A stretch of DNA of 64,000 nucleotides, from positions 62,001 through 126,000 of the forward strand of contig NZ_KB894493.1 of NCBI RefSeq assembly GCF_000374485.1. Direction: 5' to 3'. This DNA is from Algicola sagamiensis DSM 14643. GTDB taxonomy: Bacteria; Pseudomonadota; Gammaproteobacteria; Enterobacterales; Alteromonadaceae. Positions 10,276 through 18,559 of the stretch are shown here, piece after piece; position 1 is the stretch's first letter, and each line of letters begins with the position of its first letter. A program made the translations under genes and the position numbers. The notes below the pieces were generated by a model, which was not told the origin of the DNA, ran no database searches, and worked only from the letters and a program-made list of their open reading frames with translations.

Positions 10276-11034
10276 ATGACAGCTTCGAGACTGATTACTT
10301 TTCTATTAGGCATTACATGTATATCTTTGTGTGCAGAAGAAAAGAAACATGTTGATCTAACGACGATTAATTGGGAACCCTATACAGGTGAAACGCTCAA
10401 CGACGGTGGTTTTTTTACCCATATCGTTACCCAAGCATTTCAAAAAGCGGGTTACCAAGTCACGTATCATTATCGTCCTTGGACAAGAGCATTAAAAGAA
10501 GCAAAGGATGGTGAAGTGCATGGCGTAATGGATGTGTATAAAACCAAAGAGCGAACCAAATTCCTTTCCTACCCGGATGTTGTCTGGAAAGTGAAGGAAG
10601 AGTTGATCACAGTGAAACCGCTCAATATCAATTACGGTGGTGATTTAAGTAATCTAAAAAGTGCCGTGATAGGCGTGATTCGAGGTTCCACTGCACATGA
10701 TGATTTTGATCAGGCTCAACTCAAAACTTATCCATATAACCAACAAGACCAAGGAATATTACTGATCCTGAAAGAAAGAATTGATTTAATTTTGGCTCCT
10801 AGAAGTCTGTTTTTCTATCACTTGGAAAGACTTTCTCCACGATTTGATCGTTCGAAAGTGAAAATCTTATCCCCACCTTACAAGGTCTTTGATATGTATG
10901 TTGCATTCTCAAAGAAAAAGCCAGGTTTTGAGAAGCTAACAGAAGAGTTTAATGCTGGCCTAAAGCAAATCAAAGCAGACGGAAGTTATCAGAAAATTCT
11001 GAAAAAGCACTTTATCTCTGTTGATAAGTACTAA
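10276..11034 (+). CDS. Periplasmic solute-binding protein, SBP_bac_3 family
   Basis: A 252-residue protein with a signal peptide (cleavage probably after SLCA, about residue 20). The fold is that of family-3 solute-binding proteins, which bind polar amino acids and related small molecules: WEPYTGE, then HIVTQAFQKAGYQVTYHYRPWTRA split by a variable residue pattern, and a C-terminal GLKQIKADGSYQKILKKHF. There is no permease or ATPase next to it, so it is an orphan; such orphans often serve sensing or have distant transport partners. It is preceded by a hairpin after ppsR and is probably monocistronic. Ligand unknown. Confidence 0.8.
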   Translation: MTASRLITFLLGITCISLCAEEKKHVDLTTINWEPYTGETLNDGGFFTHIVTQAFQKAGYQVTYHYRPWTRALKEAKDGEVHGVMDVYKTKERTKFLSYPDVVWKVKEELITVKPLNINYGGDLSNLKSAVIGVIRGSTAHDDFDQAQLKTYPYNQQDQGILLILKERIDLILAPRSLFFYHLERLSPRFDRSKVKILSPPYKVFDMYVAFSKKKPGFEKLTEEFNAGLKQIKADGSYQKILKKHFISVDKY

Positions 11035-11100
11035 ACATGAATAAGTACTGAACATGCTATGGGGTCGCGACATAATCGTAACCCCACAGGGGGAATCTGC

Positions 11101-11748
11101 TTAAGTGAGCATAGTGGCGATCTCAGACCAAAGCAGTCTTACTGCTAGTAAAATCAGTACAACACCCGTAATACGGTCAATCCAATAACCATTTTTCATG
11201 AGTTTATTACGGAACTTTTCAATCGTAAGCATATAAGAAAGGAAACTAAACCAACATCCTGTTGCAATAGCCATATAAATTCCATACCCTGCCTTTATTG
11301 CAAATGGTGTTGTTGCTGAGACAGCAACAGAAAAGAGTGATAGGAAAAACAGGGTTGCTTTTGGGTTAAGGGCGTTGGTTAAAAAACCTTGTGTAAATGC
11401 TTTTTTCGTACTGATGGTATTCGATGAATCAGTTTGTATTGATTCTGTTTGACTTGAAGGTTTCGCGCGTAAGCCTTGAATACCAATATATATCAGGTAG
11501 CTCGCAGCTAAAAATAAAAATATTCGAAAAACAATCGGTGATGACTGCAATAACAAGCCAACGCCAGTCAAGCTATAGATGATATGGATAAGAATACCCA
11601 CACCGATACCAATACTTGTAGCTACAGCAACCTTTCTGCCATAACTCAGTGCATTTTTTAGGATAATTGTAAAATCGGGTCCAGGTCCTGCAACGGCAAT
11701 AAAGTGTGCAGCAGCAATCAGGAAAAACTCAGGGAGGTACGTCAACAA
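11101..11748 (-). CDS. LysE/RhtB-family amino-acid exporter
   Basis: A 215-residue inner-membrane protein with about six hydrophobic segments and the LysE/RhtB N-terminal signature FIAVAGPGPDFTIILKNAL followed by GRKVAVATSIGIGVG. Family members export amino acids such as homoserine, threonine, lysine or their derivatives; the substrate here is not predictable. The start is TTG, with AGGAG seven to eight bases upstream. It begins 8 bases after the cobB stop and shares its orientation, so the two form an operon. Confidence 0.87.
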   Translation of the reverse strand: MLTYLPEFFLIAAAHFIAVAGPGPDFTIILKNALSYGRKVAVATSIGIGVGILIHIIYSLTGVGLLLQSSPIVFRIFLFLAASYLIYIGIQGLRAKPSSQTESIQTDSSNTISTKKAFTQGFLTNALNPKATLFFLSLFSVAVSATTPFAIKAGYGIYMAIATGCWFSFLSYMLTIEKFRNKLMKNGYWIDRITGVVLILLAVRLLWSEIATMLT

Positions 11749-11756
11749 AAATCTCC

Positions 11757-12449
11757 TTAGGGTAAAGTCATCAAAAATTCTGATAAAACGGTTCCAGCGG
11801 GTCCATAGATATGCTCATCAAATTGTGTTGCAGTCATTGAAGCTTCAAGGTTAATCTCCACAGCACGGGCACCATATGCTTTTGCTTCCGCAACAAAACC
11901 TGCAGCTGGGTAAACATTCCCTGATGTGCCAATGGATAAAAAGAGATCACAATCTGAGAGTGCTTCGTAAATTCGTTCCATCTCAAGGGGCATTTCACCA
12001 AACCAGACCACATGTGGTCTTAATCTTGCGCCAGGCGTACAGCAAGGACACTCATCCTCTTCTGTTACATCTTGGCGTGCCTCATGTGTGATGCCACTCA
12101 CTTCACACCGAGATAAAAGCAATTCGCCATGCATGTGAATGATATTTTGTGTGCCAGCTCTTTCGTGGAGGTCATCAATATTTTGTGTGACGACAAGGAC
12201 TTCATGTTTCCCCTGCTTCTCCAACTCGGCTAAAGCGATATGAGCAGGGTTTGGTGAAATTCCCGGTGATAATAATTGACGACGTCGCTCATTATAAAAC
12301 TGATAAACTAAGTTAGGATTTTTCATAAAGCCTTCTGGCGTGGCCACATCTTCTATCCGATGATTTTCCCAAAGCCCATCAGAAGCCCGAAATGTTTGAA
12401 TACCAGATTCAGCAGAGATCCCCGCACCAGTTAACACAACGATTTTCAT
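11757..12449 (-). CDS. cobB: NAD-dependent protein deacylase (sirtuin)
   Basis: A 230-residue sirtuin that removes acetyl and probably succinyl groups from lysines using NAD. Visible motifs: [10 protein letters not shown] and FRASDGLW (NAD binding), [12 protein letters not shown], catalytic His in HMHGELL, a zinc site with SRCEVSG and ECPCC, and [12 protein letters not shown]. The FYNERRRQL segment carries the Tyr-x-x-Arg pair that marks class III (SIRT5-like) desuccinylases. Reading matches E. coli CobB along its whole length without its N-terminal extension. First gene of a two-gene unit with the LysE exporter. Confidence 0.95.
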   Translation of the reverse strand: MKIVVLTGAGISAESGIQTFRASDGLWENHRIEDVATPEGFMKNPNLVYQFYNERRRQLLSPGISPNPAHIALAELEKQGKHEVLVVTQNIDDLHERAGTQNIIHMHGELLLSRCEVSGITHEARQDVTEEDECPCCTPGARLRPHVVWFGEMPLEMERIYEALSDCDLFLSIGTSGNVYPAAGFVAEAKAYGARAVEINLEASMTATQFDEHIYGPAGTVLSEFLMTLP

Positions 12450-12578
12450 TCTATATCATCCCTTTTCACAACAATAAGGCATTAAAACAAATCTGATAGA
12501 TAACGCAAGCTCTTCTGCGTCTGAACGTATTGAATGAATTCAAGAATTGCATATTTTCAATGAAAGAATACCACCATT

Positions 12579-12593
12579 TGTTACACTATAACA
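12579..12593. promoter_or_regulatory. Zur-like box 1
   Basis: TGTTAC-N3-ATAACA, one mismatch from the palindrome TGTTAT-N3-ATAACA that forms the core of gammaproteobacterial Zur sites. The 3' flank TTTC also agrees with the known consensus. It lies upstream of the -35 of the TonB-receptor promoter. Confidence 0.7.
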
Positions 12594-12599
12594 TTTCAC

Positions 12600-12628
12600 T
12601 TGACTATTGTGATGATATAACATAAATT
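12600..12628 (+). promoter_or_regulatory. Promoter of the zinc TonB-receptor gene
   Basis: TTGACT (12600-12605), a 17-bp spacer and TAAATT (12623-12628). The spacer contains the second Zur-like box, so bound Zur would block RNA polymerase directly. The rest of 12450-12578 is AT-rich, and I see nothing further in it. Confidence 0.55.
12608..12622. promoter_or_regulatory. Zur-like box 2
   Basis: TGTGAT-N3-ATAACA, one mismatch from the perfect palindrome. It starts exactly 29 bp after box 1 and 29 bp before box 3 and fills the -35/-10 spacer. Confidence 0.62.
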
Positions 12629-12636
12629 CCCCAACC

Positions 12637-12651
12637 TGTTATGTTATAACA
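12637..12651. promoter_or_regulatory. Zur-like box 3
   Basis: TGTTAT-N3-ATAACA is a perfect palindrome matching the core of the Zur consensus, just downstream of the proposed -10. Confidence 0.75.
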
Positions 12652-12792
12652 ATTCAAATGCAAAGATATTCATACTAATATTGGCTAAAAGCCACAAATT
12701 TATGATTTGGGTTGGAAAAAACACTAAATCAGAACAATGATTATCTGGTTGATTTAAAAAACTTTTGCCTTATGCTATGGGAGTCTCAAAAA

Positions 12793-15222
12793 ATGAAAAA
12801 GAAGGTGATCGCTGCTGCTGTCTCAGCGTTACTATTCAATACGCCGATTCAAGCCGAAGAACAACAAATACTAAAAGGTAGAATCGTCGATGAATCTGGA
12901 CAACCTGTTTATAAAGCCAAGGTACACTTTCATGGTCATAACCACTTTGTAACGACAGATAAAGATGGTTACTTTTCGATTAAAGGCATCAAAAAGCTAG
13001 ATGAACTACATATCAGTGCCAGTGAGTTCGAAGATAAGACACTGCAATTAACCGACCAAGCGAAGTCACCAATCAAAGTGACCTTGTCACAATCAAATAT
13101 CGAGCATCTTGTTGTTTATTCTTCCGGATTACATAAGTCATCCATGGAAATGACCTCCCCTGTCACTGTATTGAGCGGTGAATCGCTCAAAACAAAAGCA
13201 GAACCAACACTTGGTGAAACACTCAAATCTGAACCGGGCATTCATAGCAGCTATTTTGGGCCTGTTTCTTCGAGTCCAGTTATCCGAGGTATGGATGGCC
13301 CTCGAGTCAAAATTACCCAGAATGGATTAGATACATCAGATGCATCCCGTGTTGGACCTGATCATGCAACAACAACAGAATCAATCAGTGCAGAACAGAT
13401 CGAAGTCCTACGGGGGCCAGCAACCCTTCTTTATGGGAGTGGCGCGATCGGTGGTGTTGTCAATGTCATTGATAATCGTATCCCACGAGAGCAAAAACAA
13501 GAAACAGATGTGAAGTTCGACAGCCGTTACAATAGTGTCTCTGACGAAACGATGCTAGCTGTAAACCTAGATACGAAAACCGTCAACGGCTTCTCAGTCC
13601 ATGTCGATGCTTTTAACCGGATCACCAATGATTATGAAATCCCTGATGAGCCGCATCATGATGAAGACGAAGGTGATCACGAAGCCCATGCAAATAATAA
13701 GCTCGCAAACTCCGATATTGATACACAAGGCGTTAATGCAGGGATATCTTGGAGTAATGAATCTGGATTGATTGGTTTTAGTGTTGGTCATCTTTCTTCT
13801 GTTTATGGGATCCCTGGTCATGTTCATGAAGAAGAAGGTCATGGCCATGATGACCATGGACACGAAGATGAACATGATCATGAAGAAGCAGAACGTGTTT
13901 TTGCAGATATGAGTCAGCGCCGATATCAGCTCGCAGCTGAGCTTTATAATCCAGTGAATGGACTAGAATCCATCAACTTCCTTGGTTCCTATACAGATTA
14001 CCAACATACTGAGTTTGAAAATGGCCAACCAGGTACAAGATTTGAAAATGACAGCTATGAGTTCCGACTCACTGCAGAGCATGAAACAGTCTACGGTTGG
14101 CATGGAATATTCGGAATGCACTACCAGAAAACAGACTTTTCTGCTGTCGGTGATGAAGCATTTACCCCAGCAAGTGAAAGTACATCATGGGCTGTCTTTG
14201 CTTTAGAAGAAAAGAAACTAACGGATGAGCTAACACTCGAACTCGGTGTTCGTGTCGAAAAAAATAAGGTTGATGCGCCTGAGTTATTAGAGATGCAACA
14301 CGGTCATGGCCACGACGATGATGACGACCATGAAGATGATCATGATTCGGCATCAGCAGACAGCTACTCTAAAAGCTTTACGAATACGAGTGCATCTGCT
14401 GGCCTAAACTATCAATTCACTGAAGCGCAATCGATCGCAGTATCATTTGCATATGCTGAACGCTCACCATCCGCAGCAGAACTATTGTCAAATGGGATCC
14501 ATATTTCAACATCGACTTATGATGTGGGTGCCTTATATGCAATTCATGAATGTGAGCAAAAACACGGTTTTGATTGCGGAGAAGCCGAGTTTAGTCCCGA
14601 TCGTATCGAAAAAGAAAAAGCAAAAAATATTGATCTGATTTACCGCCTCAAACAGGAAAACTGGAGTGGTGAATTCAATGTTTTCATGAATCAAGTCGAT
14701 AACTTTGTTTACCAAGAAAATACAGGAAAGAGTTCACTTGGTGAAGAGCATGGCGATCACTTTCATGCCGGGATGCCGATCTTCCATTATCGTCAAGCAG
14801 ATGCTGAGTTCTATGGTTATGAATTATCGGTCGATTATGCATTGACTCAAAACTGGGAGCTTGGCTTTAATAGCGATTACACCCGCGCGAAACTTGTTGA
14901 TGGCGGTAATTTACCAAGAATTCCACCCATGAGAATTGGCGGAGAAGTTGGATATCTGGCGGATAACTGGGATGTTACTTTTGAGACAACGTATTACTCA
15001 GAGCAGGATAAGCTTGCCGACCATGAAACAAGAACAGCGGGATATACGATGCATGACATCAGCTACCGTTATTATGTTAATTTAGATTATGCCGACTTTA
15101 CCTTGTATGTGAAAGGCACAAACTTAACGGATAAGTTTGCTCGCTCACATGCATCATTTATCAAGAATGAGGCTCCACTTCCAGGCCGTGCTATTTCATT
15201 AGGAGTACGAGGAACATTCTAA
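12793..15222 (+). CDS. TonB-dependent outer-membrane receptor with His-rich loops, ZnuD-like
   Basis: An outer-membrane TonB-dependent receptor of 809 residues. The frame opens at a TTG (12712), but the ATG at 12793 has GGGAG 9 bases upstream and begins a clear signal peptide (MKKKVIAAAVSALLF...), so I use it. The signal peptide is followed by a carboxypeptidase-regulatory-like beta domain (LKGRIVDESGQPV), the plug (SPVTVLSGESL, VIRGMDGPR, LYGSGAIGGVVNVID) and a barrel ending in Phe (GVRGTF). Three extracellular-loop segments are packed with His and Asp/Glu, for example HVHEEEGHGHDDHGHEDEHD and HGHGHDDDDDHEDDHD. Such loops and the Zur-like boxes upstream point to zinc uptake, as in neisserial ZnuD. 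Substrate is inferred, not shown. Confidence 0.88.
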   Translation: MKKKVIAAAVSALLFNTPIQAEEQQILKGRIVDESGQPVYKAKVHFHGHNHFVTTDKDGYFSIKGIKKLDELHISASEFEDKTLQLTDQAKSPIKVTLSQSNIEHLVVYSSGLHKSSMEMTSPVTVLSGESLKTKAEPTLGETLKSEPGIHSSYFGPVSSSPVIRGMDGPRVKITQNGLDTSDASRVGPDHATTTESISAEQIEVLRGPATLLYGSGAIGGVVNVIDNRIPREQKQETDVKFDSRYNSVSDETMLAVNLDTKTVNGFSVHVDAFNRITNDYEIPDEPHHDEDEGDHEAHANNKLANSDIDTQGVNAGISWSNESGLIGFSVGHLSSVYGIPGHVHEEEGHGHDDHGHEDEHDHEEAERVFADMSQRRYQLAAELYNPVNGLESINFLGSYTDYQHTEFENGQPGTRFENDSYEFRLTAEHETVYGWHGIFGMHYQKTDFSAVGDEAFTPASESTSWAVFALEEKKLTDELTLELGVRVEKNKVDAPELLEMQHGHGHDDDDDHEDDHDSASADSYSKSFTNTSASAGLNYQFTEAQSIAVSFAYAERSPSAAELLSNGIHISTSTYDVGALYAIHECEQKHGFDCGEAEFSPDRIEKEKAKNIDLIYRLKQENWSGEFNVFMNQVDNFVYQENTGKSSLGEEHGDHFHAGMPIFHYRQADAEFYGYELSVDYALTQNWELGFNSDYTRAKLVDGGNLPRIPPMRIGGEVGYLADNWDVTFETTYYSEQDKLADHETRTAGYTMHDISYRYYVNLDYADFTLYVKGTNLTDKFARSHASFIKNEAPLPGRAISLGVRGTF

Positions 15223-15245
15223 GTTCTTTCTTCACTTCGTTTGGT

Positions 15246-15276
15246 GTGCCAGAGTTGTTTTTCTGGCACTTTTTTT
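15246..15276 (+). terminator. Intrinsic terminator of the TonB-receptor gene
   Basis: A perfect 8-bp stem GTGCCAGA (15246-15253) / TCTGGCAC (15262-15269), followed directly by seven T. A textbook rho-independent terminator 23 bases after the stop codon. Confidence 0.92.
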
Positions 15277-15693
15277 GATGCCGGAGCAACACGGTTCATT
15301 TGAACACCTCTATCAATCTCCTTTTTTCTTATAAAGCATCTTATTTTCCAAATAACGCCTCCCAAACCATGCCTATTGTTAGCATACGCTTCATTAACAG
15401 TTCAAAAATTAGGATTTCAGAATGAAAAATGCATTGATCATTTTTGAATGATCATAAGCAATTCGTCATGGAAAGGCTTTTGAATACGTTACTCTCTTGC
15501 GTTATTTTTTCTCGTTCTTTTTTACGGTCTTTAAGAATTAACTCCATAAAAAATTACTCCAAAGAATGGATGTTTAGCTCCCAACTTGACAGTATAAAGA
15601 TCTGCCTTCTAGGCTTGTTTCGTCATGCATTTTTGCTGATATATCAAATAATTAATTATTTTTAGTGATGACTACAACGAAATAAGGTATTTC
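15277..15693. other. AT-rich intergenic stretch
   Basis: About 415 bp with no gene that I can support. A 73-codon plus-strand frame (15444-15665) is present but lacks a convincing ribosome-binding site and reads as low-complexity hydrophobic/basic sequence. The promoter of the next gene must lie near the 3' end; I could not identify it. Confidence 0.5.
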
Positions 15694-16311
15694 ATGAAGA
15701 CTCAACTCAATCTGCTTTTTTTATTGCTTTCTTCTCAAGTTGCATTTGCTGATGTCACTTCATTTGGGGATGACTCTCAAGAATTAAAAACAACCTCGCC
15801 AATGTGGCCAAAACATCTTGAAGTATCTGGAGCAAATTACCCAAATGACTCCTCTGGAGAATATAGCCTGAAGGAAAACTATGGTAATGGCCCCGTTTAT
15901 TCAAATGGCGTTTATTCTCTTTATCAACGTGAGAATGGCCATTGGGTCTTGGATTTTAATGAAATCAGTGAAGTCTGGGATGGTACGGTGAATTACACGA
16001 CCGCTCCACAAACATTCCCCTGGGATGGCACCTGGAGTGGCACAGCAAGCATCTTGCCAAGTACAGTTTATGTCTCTGGTGCCAATTATCCTTTTGCCTC
16101 CTCCGGTGAATATCATATCGTCGATAGCTACAATGGAATGCCTGTTTATTCCAATGAGTCATACATGCTATATCAACGAAAAAATGGGATTTGGGTCCTC
16201 GATTTCAATGAAGTTAGTGAAGATTGGGATGGAACCGTCAATTATACAACAAAGCCACAAAGCAAACCGTGGGGCGGCTTTTGGAATGGCAAAACTTTGG
16301 TTATTTTATAG
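15694..16311 (+). CDS. Exported protein of two tandem near-identical domains, function unknown
   Basis: A 205-residue protein with a signal peptide (cleavage near VAFA, about residue 19), then two copies of an approximately 80-residue unit. Both copies carry SGANYP, SSGEY, PVYSN, YQR.NG.WVLDFNE.SE, WDGTVNYTT.PQ and end in PW.G.W.G. More than half the positions are identical between copies, implying a fairly recent internal duplication. The many Trp, Tyr, Gly and Asn residues suggest an all-beta, possibly carbohydrate- or surface-binding module, but I recognise no family. AAGG lies upstream of the ATG. An 8-bp stem follows at 16328-16348. Confidence 0.72.
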   Translation: MKTQLNLLFLLLSSQVAFADVTSFGDDSQELKTTSPMWPKHLEVSGANYPNDSSGEYSLKENYGNGPVYSNGVYSLYQRENGHWVLDFNEISEVWDGTVNYTTAPQTFPWDGTWSGTASILPSTVYVSGANYPFASSGEYHIVDSYNGMPVYSNESYMLYQRKNGIWVLDFNEVSEDWDGTVNYTTKPQSKPWGGFWNGKTLVIL

Positions 16312-16327
16312 TGATTTCATGTTCCTA

Positions 16328-16348
16328 GAGCTGGCTTTAAGTCAGCTC
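16328..16348 (+). terminator. Hairpin after the tandem-domain gene
   Basis: GAGCTGGC / GTCAGCTC with a 5-base loop, 16 bases past the stop. It has no T-run, so terminator function is uncertain. Confidence 0.35.
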
Positions 16349-16430
16349 ATATGATCGAAAAAAATCTTCAGCCTCCGCTCTCTCTTAGGAACACTCAATC
16401 AAATTCGAGCATAAAAAACGAACACATTTC

Positions 16431-16459
16431 TTGACTTGATGGAAACTCTGTCTTAGATT
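16431..16459 (+). promoter_or_regulatory. Sigma70-like promoter of the COQ4/ATP-grasp/exporter cluster
   Basis: TTGACT (16431-16436), a spacer of exactly 17 bp and TAGATT (16454-16459). Transcription would begin near 16466, which makes the upstream GTG at 16466 unlikely as a start and supports the ATG at 16493. Confidence 0.6.
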
Positions 16460-16492
16460 TTCCAAGTGGAATTGATAAAGGGAATTAAGATC

Positions 16493-17149
16493 ATGCACCA
16501 ACTTTACGCAACACTAATTGAAGCAGCACCTCACCTCAAGCAATATATTGAAGATCCCGGCGTCGAGTGTTCGATCGCAATTTCAAATATTGTCAATAAA
16601 ACGAAGTATTTAGAGCAGTATTTTCAGGATTTATATCAACACCCGGAAGTCAAAGCTCTGGTCGATGAAAAATATCTTCCAGAAACCCCAAGTATTGATG
16701 AAATGTGCCAAATGCGTTCTGGTAGTCTAGGTCATACATTTGGGCATTTTATGCGAGAGTATGGGTTATCATTAACTGGACTTCCGGAAATAGAGATCAA
16801 GGATGATAAGACCTACTTTATGCATCGGGCGCGTTCAACTCACGATTTTTTTCATGTCGCTTTGGGTGTACCACCGACGATGCCTGGCGAGCTTGCGATT
16901 CAAGGATTTCAAATCGCACAAGTTGCAACACCTGTCTCAAAATTTCTATGCAGCATGGCTTTTCTCCGTTCGTTAGAGTTTACACAGGAAATGTACGACT
17001 TTTTAGATCCGTTGGTTGGCGGTTATCTTGAAGGCCGAAAAGCCAAAGTATTTTTAGGGCAACGTTGGGAAGAAAGATTGGAAGAACCACTTGAACAAGT
17101 TCGTGAATCTTTGAATGTCCGAGTCGTTCCTTTACAAATTCGTTCGTAG
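16493..17149 (+). CDS. COQ4-family protein
   Basis: A 218-residue protein of the COQ4 family. The signature HDxxH-x11-E is exact: HDFFH, eleven residues, then Glu in PGELAIQ. In eukaryotic COQ4 this motif binds zinc, and the protein supports ubiquinone biosynthesis; recent work ties COQ4 to ring C1 decarboxylation/hydroxylation. Here there are no ubi genes nearby; instead it is followed by an ATP-grasp ligase and exporters, so it may act on another small molecule. The frame can begin at GTG 16466, but ATG 16493 has AAAGGGA upstream and lies after the proposed transcription start. Confidence 0.8.
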   Translation: MHQLYATLIEAAPHLKQYIEDPGVECSIAISNIVNKTKYLEQYFQDLYQHPEVKALVDEKYLPETPSIDEMCQMRSGSLGHTFGHFMREYGLSLTGLPEIEIKDDKTYFMHRARSTHDFFHVALGVPPTMPGELAIQGFQIAQVATPVSKFLCSMAFLRSLEFTQEMYDFLDPLVGGYLEGRKAKVFLGQRWEERLEEPLEQVRESLNVRVVPLQIRS

Positions 17150-17233
17150 CTCACGTTTTATCATTCAACCAAGGACTTTCACAATAAAGTGGAAGGGAAG
17201 TTCCATTTATAATCAATCTGTTAAGGATAAACA

Positions 17234-18481
17234 ATGCGTCATTTATGTCATGTGGTTATCGTCGATGGGTATTTAAGCGGTGCTTCATTTGCCAAAGACT
17301 TCTGTCAGTCCGGTATCGGCTGTATTCATGTATCAACCGGTAAAGAGCTTGTTATTGGAAGCTCTAAATTTCAACCTGAGCACTATATTCAACAATTTGA
17401 TATTCGAAATTTTCCGAATTTTGATGCACTTGTTGATACGCTTGCCAATTTTCACCCAATTGCTGTGGTACCAGGGGTACAGTCAGGTGTCGAAGTCGCC
17501 GACCACCTCGCCGATGAGCTCGGCTTACAGCATAACAAACGCCATCTAATTAAACATCGGCTCAATAAGCATTTAATGAATGAAATTCTGGAAAAGAATG
17601 AGCTGGGACATGCGCGATATATTGCATCAGAAACCCTTGAGCATTTACTTCACTGGTACAGCAAACAGCCTTTTGACAAAGTTGTCATAAAACCGCTGGA
17701 AAGCTTAGGCAGTGAAGGCGTCCGAATCTGCCACAATCAAGAAGAAATCAGTCGCTGTTTTCATGAGTTGAATGGGAGAGAAGATCAACTTGGGCATACG
17801 ATCAATCGCTTACTTCTCCAAGAGTACATGGAAGGCATCGAATATATTGTTAACACAGTTTCGATGAATGGACGTCACATTGTCAGTGATGTGTGGCGAT
17901 ATAATAAGCTGGAAATGGAAGGCAGCATCGTATATGAGCGATGTGAAATTGTTGCTCCACAATCCACTGAGTTCTCCCAACTCATTGACTATACAGATGA
18001 GGTACTGGATTGTTTGGGGGTTATGTTTGGCGCTACGCATTGTGAAATTATGCTCACGCAGCAAGGCCCAAAATTGGTCGAATTAAACCCGAGAATTTGT
18101 GGTGCAGGCATCTCAGAGCTCGCAGAAAAGTCAACCGGAAAAGGCCAGGTACCACTCCTTCGACAAATCATCTTACAACTCGCGCATCAAAGGGAATTAC
18201 TAGAGTATCAATATCAGGTACGGTCTCATGCAGCAATCTGCCCTTTAATTTCGACTCAGTCTGGTACTCTCAATGATTTTCATCAGGTTGAGCGCGTTGA
18301 AAGCCTGGATTCTGTGATTCAGATCTCATTCCATGTAAAACCGGGTGACTACTTTCCCAAAACAACCGACTTATTTAGCCAGCCCGGTTTGATATACCTC
18401 GTTCACCAAAACAAAGCCCACATGGATAAAGATTTTAACTATATTCGGGAAATTGAGCCGACATTGTATAACGTGTCATAA
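17234..18481 (+). CDS. ATP-grasp carboxylate-amine ligase, L-amino-acid-ligase type
   Basis: A 415-residue ATP-grasp enzyme that should activate a carboxylate as acyl phosphate and couple it to an amine, as in the dipeptide ligases BacD and RizA. Motifs: N-terminal nucleotide-like domain, ATP Lys in VVIKPLESLGSEGV (Lys153), hinge LLQEYMEGIEY (194-204), metal/phosphate ligands in CEIML (Glu271) and ELNPR (283-287). The C-terminal lid (about 330-415) is poorly conserved. It lacks features of D-Ala ligase, PurK/PurT or carbamoyl-phosphate synthase. It follows the COQ4-like gene by 84 bases and precedes an MFS exporter by 78. The product is likely a small amide or dipeptide; the substrates are unknown. 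Confidence 0.82.
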   Translation: MRHLCHVVIVDGYLSGASFAKDFCQSGIGCIHVSTGKELVIGSSKFQPEHYIQQFDIRNFPNFDALVDTLANFHPIAVVPGVQSGVEVADHLADELGLQHNKRHLIKHRLNKHLMNEILEKNELGHARYIASETLEHLLHWYSKQPFDKVVIKPLESLGSEGVRICHNQEEISRCFHELNGREDQLGHTINRLLLQEYMEGIEYIVNTVSMNGRHIVSDVWRYNKLEMEGSIVYERCEIVAPQSTEFSQLIDYTDEVLDCLGVMFGATHCEIMLTQQGPKLVELNPRICGAGISELAEKSTGKGQVPLLRQIILQLAHQRELLEYQYQVRSHAAICPLISTQSGTLNDFHQVERVESLDSVIQISFHVKPGDYFPKTTDLFSQPGLIYLVHQNKAHMDKDFNYIREIEPTLYNVS

Positions 18482-18559
18482 CCAACAACTTTCCCATTTA
18501 AAGTAATTTGTGCCGCGATGATTTGAGCGATAAGGGCGGCATTCTCATGGAGCATACAG

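Noticed and set aside
15444-15665. 73-codon plus-strand frame after the TonB-receptor terminator
   Set aside because: No convincing translation signal, biased hydrophobic/basic sequence, probably chance in AT-rich DNA.
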